Source: Algoriphagus machipongonensis (GTDB taxonomy: Bacteria; Bacteroidota; Bacteroidia; Cytophagales; Cyclobacteriaceae). From it: a DNA stretch of 64,000 bases. Below the pieces are notes generated by a model. The model had not been told where the DNA came from and did not search any database. It worked only from the letters and a program-made list of their open reading frames with translations. The translations under genes and the position numbers were made by a program. The stretch is taken from assembly GCF_000166275.1 (NCBI RefSeq), contig NZ_CM001023.1, forward strand, positions 2,421,001 to 2,485,000. The letters are read 5' to 3'. This document shows, one piece after another, positions 1-8,143 of this stretch; within the stretch, counting starts at the first letter, position 1, and each line of letters opens with the position of its first letter.

Positions 1-1
1 A

Positions 2-97
2 TTCGAAGAAGGTCAAGAAGATGAGCTTATCGGTAGAATTCAGAAAAAAACTGGTAAGGCAAAAGAGGATGTAAAAAGTTTTATTGATAGCCTATAA
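2..97 (+). CDS. C-terminal end of a CsbD-like stress protein (partial)
   Basis: The window opens inside a plus-strand reading frame that stops at TAA 95-97. Only the last 31 residues are visible. They contain an acidic stretch, then GRIQKKTGKAKEDV and FIDSL. The pattern G-K-I-Q-x-x-x-G-x-x-K-(D/E)-(D/E)-V resembles the C-terminus of CsbD/YjbJ-type general stress proteins, which are small hydrophilic proteins induced by stress in many bacteria. The start and most of the protein lie outside the window, so the family call rests on a short tail. A strong hairpin terminator follows. Confidence 0.55.
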   Translation, partial: FEEGQEDELIGRIQKKTGKAKEDVKSFIDSL

Positions 98-124
98 TTT
101 AATAGCCCATCCATTAAAAAGTAA

Positions 125-160
125 AAGCCCCGCACTTAATTAAGTGCGGGGCTTTTTTTT
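125..160. terminator. Bidirectional intrinsic terminator
   Basis: A perfect GC-rich inverted repeat with arms gccccgcactt and aagtgcggggc around an aatt loop is flanked by A and T runs. It separates the converging CsbD-like gene (plus) and the histone-like gene (minus) and can serve both. Confidence 0.9.
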
Positions 161-341
161 ACTTTTTGGCAGCGTTTTTCTTTGCTGTTACTTCAGTTCT
201 GATCTCTTGTGCTAGGTTTTTGATGGCTTGCATACCATTTCTTACTCTAGTTCCAGCAGCCTTGTTTCCTGCTTCATAAAATTTTTCGAAATCTGCTTCC
301 AAAGAATGAACGAGGTCTTGAACTTCTTTAAATCTGCTCAT
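159..341 (-). CDS. Histone H1-like protein (Hc1-like, small basic protein)
   Basis: This encodes a 60-residue lysine/alanine-rich protein. It has a helical N-terminal part, a conserved-looking central stretch (KAAGTRVRNGMQ) and a basic tail ending in KKNAAKK. This is the pattern of the short Hc1-type histone H1 homologues common in Bacteroidota, which are presumed to bind DNA and help compact the nucleoid. The stop codon lies just beside the shared terminator. The upstream intergenic region is divergent with the MATE gene and should hold the promoter. The family assignment is by recognition of sequence style. Confidence 0.85.
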   Translation of the reverse strand: MSRFKEVQDLVHSLEADFEKFYEAGNKAAGTRVRNGMQAIKNLAQEIRTEVTAKKNAAKK

Positions 342-669
342 AATAGCTTTTTTGTTTAAAATTATAATTTAGGTTTTTTGGCGAAAATTGCCATTTAGTA
401 ATATTAGTAACTTTAATGACCTTAGGAAAGGGTTTTCAAATTGATTTTGAAGTTTTTCGTTAAAAATCCTCTTTCTATTCACTTTTACTATGATTTTCCA
501 GAAAAAATCTAAAAAAATGCCTCCAATTCGTTGAGGCTTCACTTTTGTGGGAATATTCTTAATTGATCAAAGAATTCTGGTTTTTCAATTGAAGGAATGG
601 AATATTCTAAAAAAATCAACTGTATTTGTTTTGTGAATTCTGGTTTTAGATTTTTCGATTTTTAGAAAT
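342..669. other. Divergent intergenic region, no gene seen
   Basis: This 328-base AT-rich stretch lies between the divergent histone-like and MATE genes and should contain both promoters. A short inverted repeat (gcctc, then a 9-base loop, then gaggc, around 510-530) could form a weak hairpin. I found no convincing open reading frame, RNA gene or full-consensus TAnnTTTG promoter box. Confidence 0.5.
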
Positions 670-2082
670 ATGCCGTTCTTGAGCAATTATTTTTCTGAGA
701 TGACTATTTGGCAATTAATTAAAGATGCTGTTCAGGGGAAAGAACAGGATTTCACAAAACTCAGCCTTAAAACCGCAATTTTCGTTCTGGCGATTCCAAT
801 GATCTTGGAGATGGCCATGGAATCCTTGTTTGCAATCGTGGATATATTTTTTGTTGCTAAACTGGGAGAACATGCGATTGCTACGGTTGGTCTTACAGAA
901 TCAGTCGTCGTATTGGTCTATGCCATGGGTTTTGGAATCAGTATGGCCGCAACAGCTTTGATATCGAGAAGATTTGGAGAGAAAGAATATAAGGAAGCTG
1001 GTGCAGCAGCTTTCCAACTTTTATTAGTGGGAGGCAGTATTGCTATAGTACTCGGGGTTTTAGGTTGGACTTTTGCTCCACATGTTTTGTCTTTAATGGG
1101 GGCGGAACAGGCTGTAATTGACACTGGCGTAGGTTTTACCCGAATAATATTTGCAGGAAATATTGCGATACTTTTATTGTTTTTACTTAATGGTGCTTTC
1201 AGAGGAGCCGGCCAAGCTCATCATGCGATGCGTTCACTTTGGATTTCGAATGGGTTAAACATGATTTTAGACCCTTTGTTTATTTTCGGAATCGGCTCTT
1301 GGTCTGGTTGGGGGTTGGAGGGTGCAGCAATTGCAACCACCTTTGGAAGGTCTATTGGTGTACTCTATCAGTTGTACCATCTTTTTAATGGTAAACATAA
1401 GCTTACTATCCTAAAAGAAAATATCAAAGTATCATGGGCTATTATCAAGAAGATCATGAACATAGCCATAGGAGGTATGGGGCAGTTTTTAATTGACTCC
1501 GTATCTTGGATTGCTTTGACGAGGATGAATGCTGAATTTGGATCCACCTCATTGGCTGGTTATACCATTGCTTTTAGAATTTTGATTTTTACAATATTAC
1601 CTGCCTGGGGACTTTCGGGAGCAGCTGCCACTTTGGTAGGGCAAAATCTGGGAGCCAAACAAGTAGATCGCGCTGAAAAAGCTGTTTGGTTAACTACCCG
1701 CTATACTATGACTTTCATGGCGGTAATTACTGTTATTTATTTACTCTTTAATGAGCAGCTCGTGCACTTTTTCACGGATATTGAAGAGGTAAAAGAAATT
1801 GCATCTCAAGGTCTTTGGGTGATTGTGTTAGGCTATGTGTTTTTTGCCATGGGAATGGTTCTTACGCAAGCTTTCAATGGAGCTGGGGACACCAAGACAC
1901 CTGCTTATATCAATATTGGAGTGCTATGGTTTTTGGAGGTGCCTTTGGCTTATGTATTGGCATTTACGTTTGGTTTGGCACATTTAGGGATTTTTATAGC
2001 AATTTCTTTTGCGCACTCTTTTCATGCATTAGTAGCACTATATTACTTTAAAAAGGGAAAGTGGAAGACCATAGAGGTGTAG
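670..2082 (+). CDS. MATE family efflux transporter
   Basis: This 470-residue inner-membrane protein has about 12 hydrophobic segments in two related halves, the usual length and layout of MATE (multidrug and toxic compound extrusion) transporters. These export cationic drugs or metabolites using a Na+ or H+ gradient. Both halves contain the typical FRGAGQ-like and FNGAGDTKTP signatures after the fourth helix of each half. The hydrophilic N-terminal extension of about 30 residues is slightly long, and a second ATG lies at residue 11 (MTIWQ), so the start is not certain. It appears monocistronic. The substrate cannot be predicted. Confidence 0.93.
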   Translation: MPFLSNYFSEMTIWQLIKDAVQGKEQDFTKLSLKTAIFVLAIPMILEMAMESLFAIVDIFFVAKLGEHAIATVGLTESVVVLVYAMGFGISMAATALISRRFGEKEYKEAGAAAFQLLLVGGSIAIVLGVLGWTFAPHVLSLMGAEQAVIDTGVGFTRIIFAGNIAILLLFLLNGAFRGAGQAHHAMRSLWISNGLNMILDPLFIFGIGSWSGWGLEGAAIATTFGRSIGVLYQLYHLFNGKHKLTILKENIKVSWAIIKKIMNIAIGGMGQFLIDSVSWIALTRMNAEFGSTSLAGYTIAFRILIFTILPAWGLSGAAATLVGQNLGAKQVDRAEKAVWLTTRYTMTFMAVITVIYLLFNEQLVHFFTDIEEVKEIASQGLWVIVLGYVFFAMGMVLTQAFNGAGDTKTPAYINIGVLWFLEVPLAYVLAFTFGLAHLGIFIAISFAHSFHALVALYYFKKGKWKTIEV

Positions 2083-2190
2083 CTTTTTAACAAAGACTTT
2101 ATTTTTACCAGATAGTTCAGGATAGTCAAATCGAGATTTAACTGAATTTTAAATGCAATTCTTATCTTTTTGAAAGAAAATAATAAACCC

Positions 2191-3609
2191 ATGCCCAAGA
2201 CCGAACCGAGCAACCCGCAGTTTCAATACAATCAGCGATACATATGGTTAATCAGTTTGACAGCGGCTTTAGGTGGATTCTTATTTGGATATGACTGGGT
2301 AGTTATCGGCGGTGCCAAACCATTTTATGAGCCTTTTTTCAATATCACTTCACCTTCCGATCAAGGATGGGGAACAAGCTCAGCATTGGTTGGCTGTATG
2401 GGAGGTGCTATTTTATGTATCCTTCTTAGTGATAAATTAGGGAGAAAACGTCTGTTGATATTTTCTGGCTTTCTATTTTCACTTTCTGCATTAGGAACTG
2501 CTCTTTCGGATACATTTTGGTGGTTTAATACCTACAGAATTATTGGTGGTATTGCCATGGGAATAGCTTTAAATTTATCACCACTTTATATCGCAGAAAT
2601 TTCCCCACCGGAGAAGCGAGGGATGTTTGTCACTATCAATCAGCTTCTGGTCATGGTTGGTGTTTTATTAGCTCAGCTTTGTAATTGGCAAATATCTTTG
2701 ATAGATGCGAATCTTCCTGATAATGCGACTTTTGAAATGATTGCAAGTAGTTGGAGTGGCCAATATGCTTGGAGATGGATGTTTGGTGCAGAAATGATTC
2801 CAGCAACGCTGTTTTTCTCTTTGATGTTTCTTGTTCCTGAAAGCGCTCGATGGCTTGTGAAAAATAACCAATCAGAAAAAGCAAGGTCGGTATTGGAAAG
2901 AATAGGCGGTAAAGATTATTCAGAGATTTCTATCAAAGCAATTAACACGACCTTAGAAAAGTCTGAATTGGGTAAGGTTCATTACAAAGACCTATTAAAA
3001 AAACCACTACCAAAACTAATTGGGATCGGTATTTTCCTTTCTTTTCTCCAGCAGTGGTCCGGAATTAATGTGGTGATTTATTATGCAGCAGATATTTTTC
3101 AAGCAGCAGGATATAACCTAAAGCAAATGATGCTAAATATCGTGGTCATTGGAGGGGTAATGGTACTTTCCGTTTTTATTACAATTTTCACTGTTGATAA
3201 GTTTGGAAGGAAGAAGCTTTTGCTCATTGGAACTGGTGCAATGGCTATTTTATATGCAATGATTGGGTATTCTTTTTTGGTGGAAAAAGGAGGACTTACT
3301 GTAGTGATTTTAGTTCTTTTAAACGTGATGTTTTATTCCTTTACTTTGGCTCCATTGCTTTGGGTAGTATTATCAGAAATTTTCCCTACCAGAATCCGTG
3401 GAGCTGCTATTTCCATCGGTGCTTTGGCACATTGGATTGGGAATTTTACACTGACTTATTTTTTTCCGGTGATCAAGGAAAATTTGGGTTGGGCTAATAA
3501 TTTTTGGTTATACGGGGTTATCTGTGCTTTCGGGTTTTTAGTGGTTTACTTTGTCCTTCCTGAGACAAAAGGAAAATCTCTCGAGGAGTTAGAAAAGGAT
3601 TTTAATTAG
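2191..3609 (+). CDS. Sugar porter family MFS transporter
   Basis: This protein of about 472 residues belongs to the sugar porter branch of the major facilitator superfamily, which imports monosaccharides, usually with protons. Twelve hydrophobic segments are apparent. Family signatures are present: DKLGRKR and DKFGRKK in the two cytoplasmic loops, PESARW after helix 6, FLQQWSGIN in helix 7, and PETKGKSLEEL at the C-terminus. I prefer the ATG at 2191; a TTG seven codons upstream (2170) is open but adds only a hydrophilic tail. It resembles XylE/GalP-type H+ symporters. No adjacent sugar enzyme fixes the substrate. The next gene starts about 150 bases downstream, so the two may be separate transcripts. 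Confidence 0.92.
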   Translation: MPKTEPSNPQFQYNQRYIWLISLTAALGGFLFGYDWVVIGGAKPFYEPFFNITSPSDQGWGTSSALVGCMGGAILCILLSDKLGRKRLLIFSGFLFSLSALGTALSDTFWWFNTYRIIGGIAMGIALNLSPLYIAEISPPEKRGMFVTINQLLVMVGVLLAQLCNWQISLIDANLPDNATFEMIASSWSGQYAWRWMFGAEMIPATLFFSLMFLVPESARWLVKNNQSEKARSVLERIGGKDYSEISIKAINTTLEKSELGKVHYKDLLKKPLPKLIGIGIFLSFLQQWSGINVVIYYAADIFQAAGYNLKQMMLNIVVIGGVMVLSVFITIFTVDKFGRKKLLLIGTGAMAILYAMIGYSFLVEKGGLTVVILVLLNVMFYSFTLAPLLWVVLSEIFPTRIRGAAISIGALAHWIGNFTLTYFFPVIKENLGWANNFWLYGVICAFGFLVVYFVLPETKGKSLEELEKDFN

Positions 3610-3762
3610 AAAATTGAATTTAAAATTGGAGTATTTGAAGTTAATTTACTTAATTAGTGCTTTAGTTTACAATTTTTGATTTTTCGTCCCTATGAAGTTT
3701 TAGGAGACAATTATTTGATCTGATTGTATAGTTTTTTAAACCAATCCAACAAAACCAATTTT

Positions 3763-5106
3763 ATGATATCATTAAAAAGAAGCCTGCTGGCAATAGTTGC
3801 CACAGCAGTGCTAACTATTGCCTGTCATCCAGATCGAGGTAATGAGAAAGTTATTGTCTCTCCAACATCTACTTACTCTTCTGAGGTTGTATTAGACTGG
3901 GGAGAACTTATTTTAATCCTTTCCAGAGACTGCCCGGGATTTTCTCCACCGGTTGTTGCTAGGGCTATGGGTTATATCGGAATAAGTCTATATGAGAGTG
4001 TGCAGGGAGGGATGCCTCAATATAAAAGTTTGCAAGGGCAACTCAATGAGTTTGAAATAGGAACACTGCCCAAAGTCCAACCTGGAGAAAAGTATATCTG
4101 GGATTTAGTAGCAAACTCTGCTTTGGCTAGAATTGTAGAAAATGTTTATCCAAATGCTAGCACCTCCAATCAGGCAGCAATAGGTCAGCTTGAGGCTGAC
4201 TGGATTGAAAAATATGCTGATGAGGATCCAGAACTTTTAAATAAATCTATTGCCTATGGAAATGCGGTAGGTGAAGCAATGGCAGCATTTGCAGATACCG
4301 ACACGTATCAAGAAGCCTATGCTCATAATTTTCCTACAGACTATGTGGCTCCTACCACTCCGGGTAGCTGGGAGCCAACTTTACCAGGTTTTCAGTCCGC
4401 ATTACAACCTTATTGGAAAGATGCGCGAGTTTGGTTGACAGAAAATGTAGACGGCACCCTTCCTGTGCCTCCATTACCTTTTTCTACCGACCCTAATTCT
4501 GATTTTTATGCGGAAGCTATGGAGGTTTATTCAGTAGTGAATAATCTTACTGAAGAAGAAATTACGATAGCCGAGTTTTGGTCAGATGATCCACAGAGAA
4601 CCGCCACACCAGGAGGACATTCACTTTCTATTGCTTTAGAGATTTTAAGAAATGAAAATGCTGATTTGGCATTGGCAGCTTTGACTTTTGCGAAGTTGGG
4701 AATGGCGGTAAATGACGCTTTTATTTCTTGCTGGAATGCCAAATACATTTACAACCTTATCCGTCCTATTACTTATGTTCATCGATATATTGATAATACT
4801 TGGGAGATACCTTTAAATACACCCCCTTTTCCGGAATATACCTCTGGACATTCTGTTCAGTCTGGGGCAGCAGCACAAGTTTTGACAGATATTTTCGGAG
4901 AAAATTATGCTTTTACGGATAACATGCATTTATCACGTGGTGATATTGATGGTAGTCCAAGGAGTTTTAATTCCTTTTTTGAGTTTGCCGATGAAGCTGC
5001 AATATCCCGATTATATGGAGGTATTCATTTTCGCGCTGCAATTGAAGTTGGAGTGGATCAGGGAATGCAGGTTGGGAAAAATATTGGAAAGATTAAGTTT
5101 AAGTGA
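3763..5106 (+). CDS. Vanadium-dependent haloperoxidase / PAP2-family lipoprotein
   Basis: This is a 447-residue exported lipoprotein. The ATG at 3763 gives a clean lipoprotein signal ending LTIAC (Cys21); a TTG 13 codons upstream is open but would spoil it. The C-terminal half carries the vanadium haloperoxidase/acid phosphatase active-site pattern: Lys327, six residues, Arg334-Pro335; then Ser361-Gly362-His363; then Ser415-Arg416, five residues, His422. These residues hold vanadate or phosphate. The usual PSGH has Thr in place of Pro (TSGHS). The family oxidises halides with peroxide or hydrolyses phosphate esters, and sequence alone does not separate these activities. A terminator follows directly. 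Confidence 0.88.
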   Translation: MISLKRSLLAIVATAVLTIACHPDRGNEKVIVSPTSTYSSEVVLDWGELILILSRDCPGFSPPVVARAMGYIGISLYESVQGGMPQYKSLQGQLNEFEIGTLPKVQPGEKYIWDLVANSALARIVENVYPNASTSNQAAIGQLEADWIEKYADEDPELLNKSIAYGNAVGEAMAAFADTDTYQEAYAHNFPTDYVAPTTPGSWEPTLPGFQSALQPYWKDARVWLTENVDGTLPVPPLPFSTDPNSDFYAEAMEVYSVVNNLTEEEITIAEFWSDDPQRTATPGGHSLSIALEILRNENADLALAALTFAKLGMAVNDAFISCWNAKYIYNLIRPITYVHRYIDNTWEIPLNTPPFPEYTSGHSVQSGAAAQVLTDIFGENYAFTDNMHLSRGDIDGSPRSFNSFFEFADEAAISRLYGGIHFRAAIEVGVDQGMQVGKNIGKIKFK

Positions 5107-5119
5107 TTTAAGCTAGATT

Positions 5120-5152
5120 AAAAAAGGTGTGGAGCAATTCACACCTTTTTTT
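5120..5152 (+). terminator. Intrinsic terminator after the haloperoxidase-like gene
   Basis: The inverted repeat aaaaaggtgtg / cacaccttttt, with an 8-base loop and a T run, lies 14 bases after the stop codon. Confidence 0.88.
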
Positions 5153-5212
5153 GCTTCTTGGAATCTTCCCTTTCCATGAAAAAGCTTTAATTTCGACCAA
5201 GAAACAAAACCT

Positions 5213-5674
5213 ATGAGCAACAACGACATCCTTAGAAGCCTTCGCTATACATTTGATCTCAATGATTTTTTAATGATTGAAATTTTCGGTTTCGCTGGAG
5301 TTGAAGTGGATAGACCTACCGTTTCAAATTGGCTTAAAAAAGATGAGGATGAGGATTTTAAGCCTATCTATGATAAAGAACTTGCGGCTTTTTTAAATGG
5401 GTTTATCATTTTAAAAAGAGGAAAAAAAGATGGACAAGAGCCTGTTAACGAGAAAAGTTTAAGCAATAACTTAGTTTTAAGAAAGCTAAAAATTGCTTTG
5501 AGCCTGATAGATGAAGACATGCTTGCCATGCTTAAATCGGTTGATTTTAGACTATCAAAACACGAACTAAGTGCATTTTTTAGAAATCCGAAGCAATCTC
5601 AATATAGGGATTGCAAAGACCAGGTTTTACGTAATTTCTTGAAAGGCTTGCAAGTAAAATATAGACCTAATTAA
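5213..5674 (+). CDS. DUF1456 family protein (YehS-like)
   Basis: This is a 153-residue cytoplasmic protein with two related helical halves. Each contains an N-terminal D-x-x-(L/M) stretch, a short turn and a conserved W/F-L-x-x-x-D/E element (NWLKKDEDEDF in the first, AFFRNPKQSQY in the second). This duplicated layout and length match the DUF1456 (YehS) family, whose function is unknown. It overlaps the convergent YwbE-like gene by 4 bases at the 3' end, leaving no room for a terminator between them. Confidence 0.88.
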   Translation: MSNNDILRSLRYTFDLNDFLMIEIFGFAGVEVDRPTVSNWLKKDEDEDFKPIYDKELAAFLNGFIILKRGKKDGQEPVNEKSLSNNLVLRKLKIALSLIDEDMLAMLKSVDFRLSKHELSAFFRNPKQSQYRDCKDQVLRNFLKGLQVKYRPN

Positions 5675-5895
5675 TCTTCCTCAGGAAACACTTCTTTAAC
5701 TCTTCCAACTTCACCTGTATCCAACATTACCTTGATTCCATGTGGATGAGAGGGTGAGCTGGTCAAAATCCTTTTGACAAATCCTTCAGTAAGCTCACCA
5801 GATCTCTGGTGATGTTTCTGGACGATAGTAACCTCATCACCAATTTGAATGTTTTTCCGAATATTACCCGGCAGCGTTTTTCTATCCATACTCAA
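5671..5895 (-). CDS. ywbE: YwbE family protein
   Basis: This 74-residue protein has the YwbE (DUF2196) signature: an N-terminal GxxVxIVxKxxQRSGxLTxGxVKRIL stretch followed by SPSHPHGIKVML and a GxVGRVKE tail. The family is small, widespread and uncharacterised; its fold is thought to be a small beta barrel. Length is typical. The gene runs convergently into the DUF1456 gene with a 4-base overlap. The start is the ATG at 5893-5895; a second Met three residues in is also possible. Confidence 0.9.
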   Translation of the reverse strand: MSMDRKTLPGNIRKNIQIGDEVTIVQKHHQRSGELTEGFVKRILTSSPSHPHGIKVMLDTGEVGRVKEVFPEED

Positions 5896-6035
5896 AAGTA
5901 CATTGTACGAAGGACTCTAAAAATTTAGTCTATTTATTTTTATTAAAATGTAGCATTTTTCAATTGAGCTGCGTCTTTAGTTTAAGTGTTTTTATTTCAT
6001 AGTTTTTTACTCTTTCACCACCAAAAAGATTTTAA

Positions 6036-6506
6036 ATGAATTATAAATTATTTATTGCCGGGGCGCTGCTTTTATCGCTTTTTAGCTGCAAAGATGACCA
6101 AGAGATTACCCCTTTGGATGAGCTTCAAGGAGAATGGAAGTTTAAAATGGAAAAAGTGGGTAATAACTACGAGCTTGATTTTGTTGATCGTTTGGTTTTT
6201 AAACCTGACGGTAGGGTATATGGTGAAGGTATAACCACAAATACAAAAACAGATAAATTATTGGGGTACCGCTATTATTTCAACGGGAAATATGAATTAG
6301 TAGAAGATAAAGTGATCATCAAAGAGCGAGAGATTTTTAACAACTCCTTCACGGATTCCTTCTTTTTAACAAAAGATGATCTTATTTATCAAGAGGAGGA
6401 CTATGGATTAGTTAGCTATTTAATAAAGGAAAACTATTCAGAGCTTCATATTATTTGTCCACCCAATGCCAATTGCGCAAATATCATTTATACCAAGAGC
6501 AATTAA
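6036..6506 (+). CDS. Small lipoprotein, paralogue 1 of 3 (CPPnAxC family)
   Basis: This is a 156-residue predicted lipoprotein with signal peptide ending LLSLFSC and Cys18-Lys-Asp-Asp, an acidic start after the lipobox that in Bacteroidota can direct surface export. The mature part looks like an all-beta, lipocalin-like small domain (LQGEWKFKMEKVG and similar strands). It ends with CPPNANC, a two-cysteine motif shared with the next two genes. It is followed after only 12 bases by paralogue 2, so the pair is probably one operon. I do not recognise a named family and assign no function. Confidence 0.85.
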   Translation: MNYKLFIAGALLLSLFSCKDDQEITPLDELQGEWKFKMEKVGNNYELDFVDRLVFKPDGRVYGEGITTNTKTDKLLGYRYYFNGKYELVEDKVIIKEREIFNNSFTDSFFLTKDDLIYQEEDYGLVSYLIKENYSELHIICPPNANCANIIYTKSN

Positions 6507-6518
6507 TAATTTTAATTT

Positions 6519-6989
6519 ATGAAAAGCTATCCATTACTATTATTACTCTTATGCTTCTTTTTTGTAAGCTGCAATGAAGATGATGAACTTAACCCAAGTG
6601 AAGCAGTATTGGGGACCTACCAAGAAGTTCTAGATGAATTAATTGAGGAACATGATGTGGTACAGACAATAAAGTTAGAATCCGGTAATTCATTTATTCA
6701 TGAGTGGTCCGTTCGAGAAAAAGGTGGTTCAGAGGATTTAGGATATCAGTTTTATGGTGAGGGTACATTTACAATGTCAGACGGTGTAATTGAGCTAAAT
6801 TATGATGAAAAGTATTCATTAGTAGATCCGGACATCACGTTTGTACCAAAGGAAGAACTTGATTTGATGGAAACAGATAACGCTGTTGCATTCCGGCTGA
6901 AAGTTGCAGAGGACTTTAGTTCTTTGAGCTATATCTGTCCTCCAAACGCTTTTTGTGTTGAAGTTTCGGTTTATGATCGCATCAATTAA
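6519..6989 (+). CDS. Small lipoprotein, paralogue 2 of 3 (CPPnAxC family)
   Basis: This 156-residue lipoprotein has a signal peptide ending FFFVSC and then an acidic run, NEDDE. It shares with its neighbours an A-V-L-G-x-Y start of the mature domain, a DLGY-(Q/N)-x-(Y/F) strand near the middle, and a C-terminal CPPNAFC motif. The two C-terminal cysteines probably form a disulfide after export; this is inference. It lies 12 bases downstream of paralogue 1 and is followed by a strong terminator, so paralogue 3 is a separate transcript. Function unknown. Confidence 0.85.
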   Translation: MKSYPLLLLLLCFFFVSCNEDDELNPSEAVLGTYQEVLDELIEEHDVVQTIKLESGNSFIHEWSVREKGGSEDLGYQFYGEGTFTMSDGVIELNYDEKYSLVDPDITFVPKEELDLMETDNAVAFRLKVAEDFSSLSYICPPNAFCVEVSVYDRIN

Positions 6990-7010
6990 AAACATTATCC
7001 TAATCTAATA

Positions 7011-7042
7011 GGCTGGTTTCAATTTTGGAACCAGCCTTTTTT
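7011..7042 (+). terminator. Intrinsic terminator
   Basis: A 10-base stem ggctggtttc / ggaaccagcc (one G-T pair) with a 6-base loop and six Ts ends the transcript of the first two small lipoprotein genes. Confidence 0.9.
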
Positions 7043-7116
7043 ATGTCTGGAAAATGATGTTAGGATTTAGTTGTTGAAATTCAGTAAATTAGATTTGTAA
7101 AAACTGATTCCTCAGA

Positions 7117-7590
7117 ATGAAATTAAAAAGCATCTTTTATTTTCTAGCTATTTGTGCTCTTATTTCCTGTCAGGAGAAACAGGATGTAGAATTGACACCA
7201 GCTCAAGCTGTTTTAGGCTTCTATGAAATGGAGACTTCTATAAAAAATGATGAATATGTTTTGACTCACAGCTTGGAACTCAAAGCAGGAGGTTTTATTA
7301 CAGGGAAGGGGCTTATTCAGAAAAAAGGAGAGAATATTGACCTTGGCTATAATTATTTCTTTACGGGCAGTTTTTTGTTAAATGAGGATGTACTCACGGT
7401 TTTTCATGAGTCTTATTTTCAAATTGGAGATATCCAGAAGTTTTTTGATGAAAAAAATAGGTTAGTCTTAGTACAAACTAGTACAAAAGGATCTGAATTC
7501 TTAGTTAATGCCAATTTTTCAGAATTACAGTTTATTTGTCCTCCAGATGCAGTATGCCTAGAAGAAAGCCCATTTAAAAAAGTTAAATGA
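7117..7590 (+). CDS. Small lipoprotein, paralogue 3 of 3 (CPPnAxC family)
   Basis: This 157-residue lipoprotein has signal peptide end ALISC and mature start QEKQDVELTPAQAVLG. It is clearly homologous to the preceding gene (AVLGxYE, a DLGYNYFF strand, C-terminal CPPDAVC). It has its own upstream region after a terminator. The conserved Cys-Pro-Pro-x-Ala-x-Cys close to the C-terminus is the family hallmark. No enzymatic motif is visible. A role as a small surface or periplasmic beta-sheet lipoprotein is the most that can be said. Confidence 0.84.
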   Translation: MKLKSIFYFLAICALISCQEKQDVELTPAQAVLGFYEMETSIKNDEYVLTHSLELKAGGFITGKGLIQKKGENIDLGYNYFFTGSFLLNEDVLTVFHESYFQIGDIQKFFDEKNRLVLVQTSTKGSEFLVNANFSELQFICPPDAVCLEESPFKKVK

Positions 7591-7620
7591 AAATTAACAA
7601 AGAGTAAATTCTTGAAACGC

Positions 7621-7869
7621 TTAGTTTTCTTGTGGGATACTAATCAATAAGCTAATAAGATCTTTTGGGGTTTTTACCTCTCCGAGTTTTTCCTCCTGAA
7701 TAAAAATCTGGAGTTGGTATTCCAGCTCGAAGATTAAACCATTTACAAATATCGGATCCATATGAAGTTGCTGAATGAAATGGGCATTCTTGTGCTTTCC
7801 ATTGAGATAAATTCCATAAGAATGAAAAACTTCTACCGCCTTTTTTAAAAGAGCATATTGTTGAATCAT
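7621..7869 (-). CDS. Acyl-carrier-protein-like small protein lacking the carrier serine
   Basis: This is an 82-residue acidic helical protein. Residues 38-72 align without gaps to helices II-III of acyl carrier proteins: D-P-I in place of D-S-L, then an (I/V)-x-x-L-E-x-x-(L/F) helix, I-x-I, an acidic EE stretch and V-x-T-P/V-x-D-L-I. Pro39 stands exactly where the phosphopantetheine-bearing serine should be, so it cannot carry a prosthetic group there. It may be a structural or regulatory ACP relative. This is my own alignment by eye; no neighbouring fatty-acid genes support it. It sits alone between convergent and same-strand neighbours. Confidence 0.7.
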   Translation of the reverse strand: MIQQYALLKKAVEVFHSYGIYLNGKHKNAHFIQQLHMDPIFVNGLIFELEYQLQIFIQEEKLGEVKTPKDLISLLISIPQEN

Positions 7870-8034
7870 TTCTTTATTGATTAAAGTTTGAATCGTTTAG
7901 GAACAATAAAATTTTGAACTTATTAACTACACGTTAGATTTTCGAAAAAGCTACAGTAAATACGAACTTTAGAATTACCTACGTAATAAATTGCACTACA
8001 GTGCTTTGAGGTTTAAAATAATTTCTTTCTAAAA

Positions 8035-8076
8035 GAGCCTAGGATGATAAGTATCATTAGTTAGGTTCTCAAAAAC
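8035..8076. repeat. Imperfect inverted repeat downstream of the GH32 gene
   Basis: A nested palindrome (atgata ag tatcat) is flanked by the imperfect arms gagcctag and ttaggttctc. It could fold into a hairpin at the 3' end of the GH32 transcript. No clear T run follows, so it is not a standard terminator. Confidence 0.35.
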
Positions 8077-8143
8077 TCATCAAAAATCAAATCACTTTTC
8101 AGAAAATGATATTTTTAAATCCAACTAAGGGCAATTTATCAAA

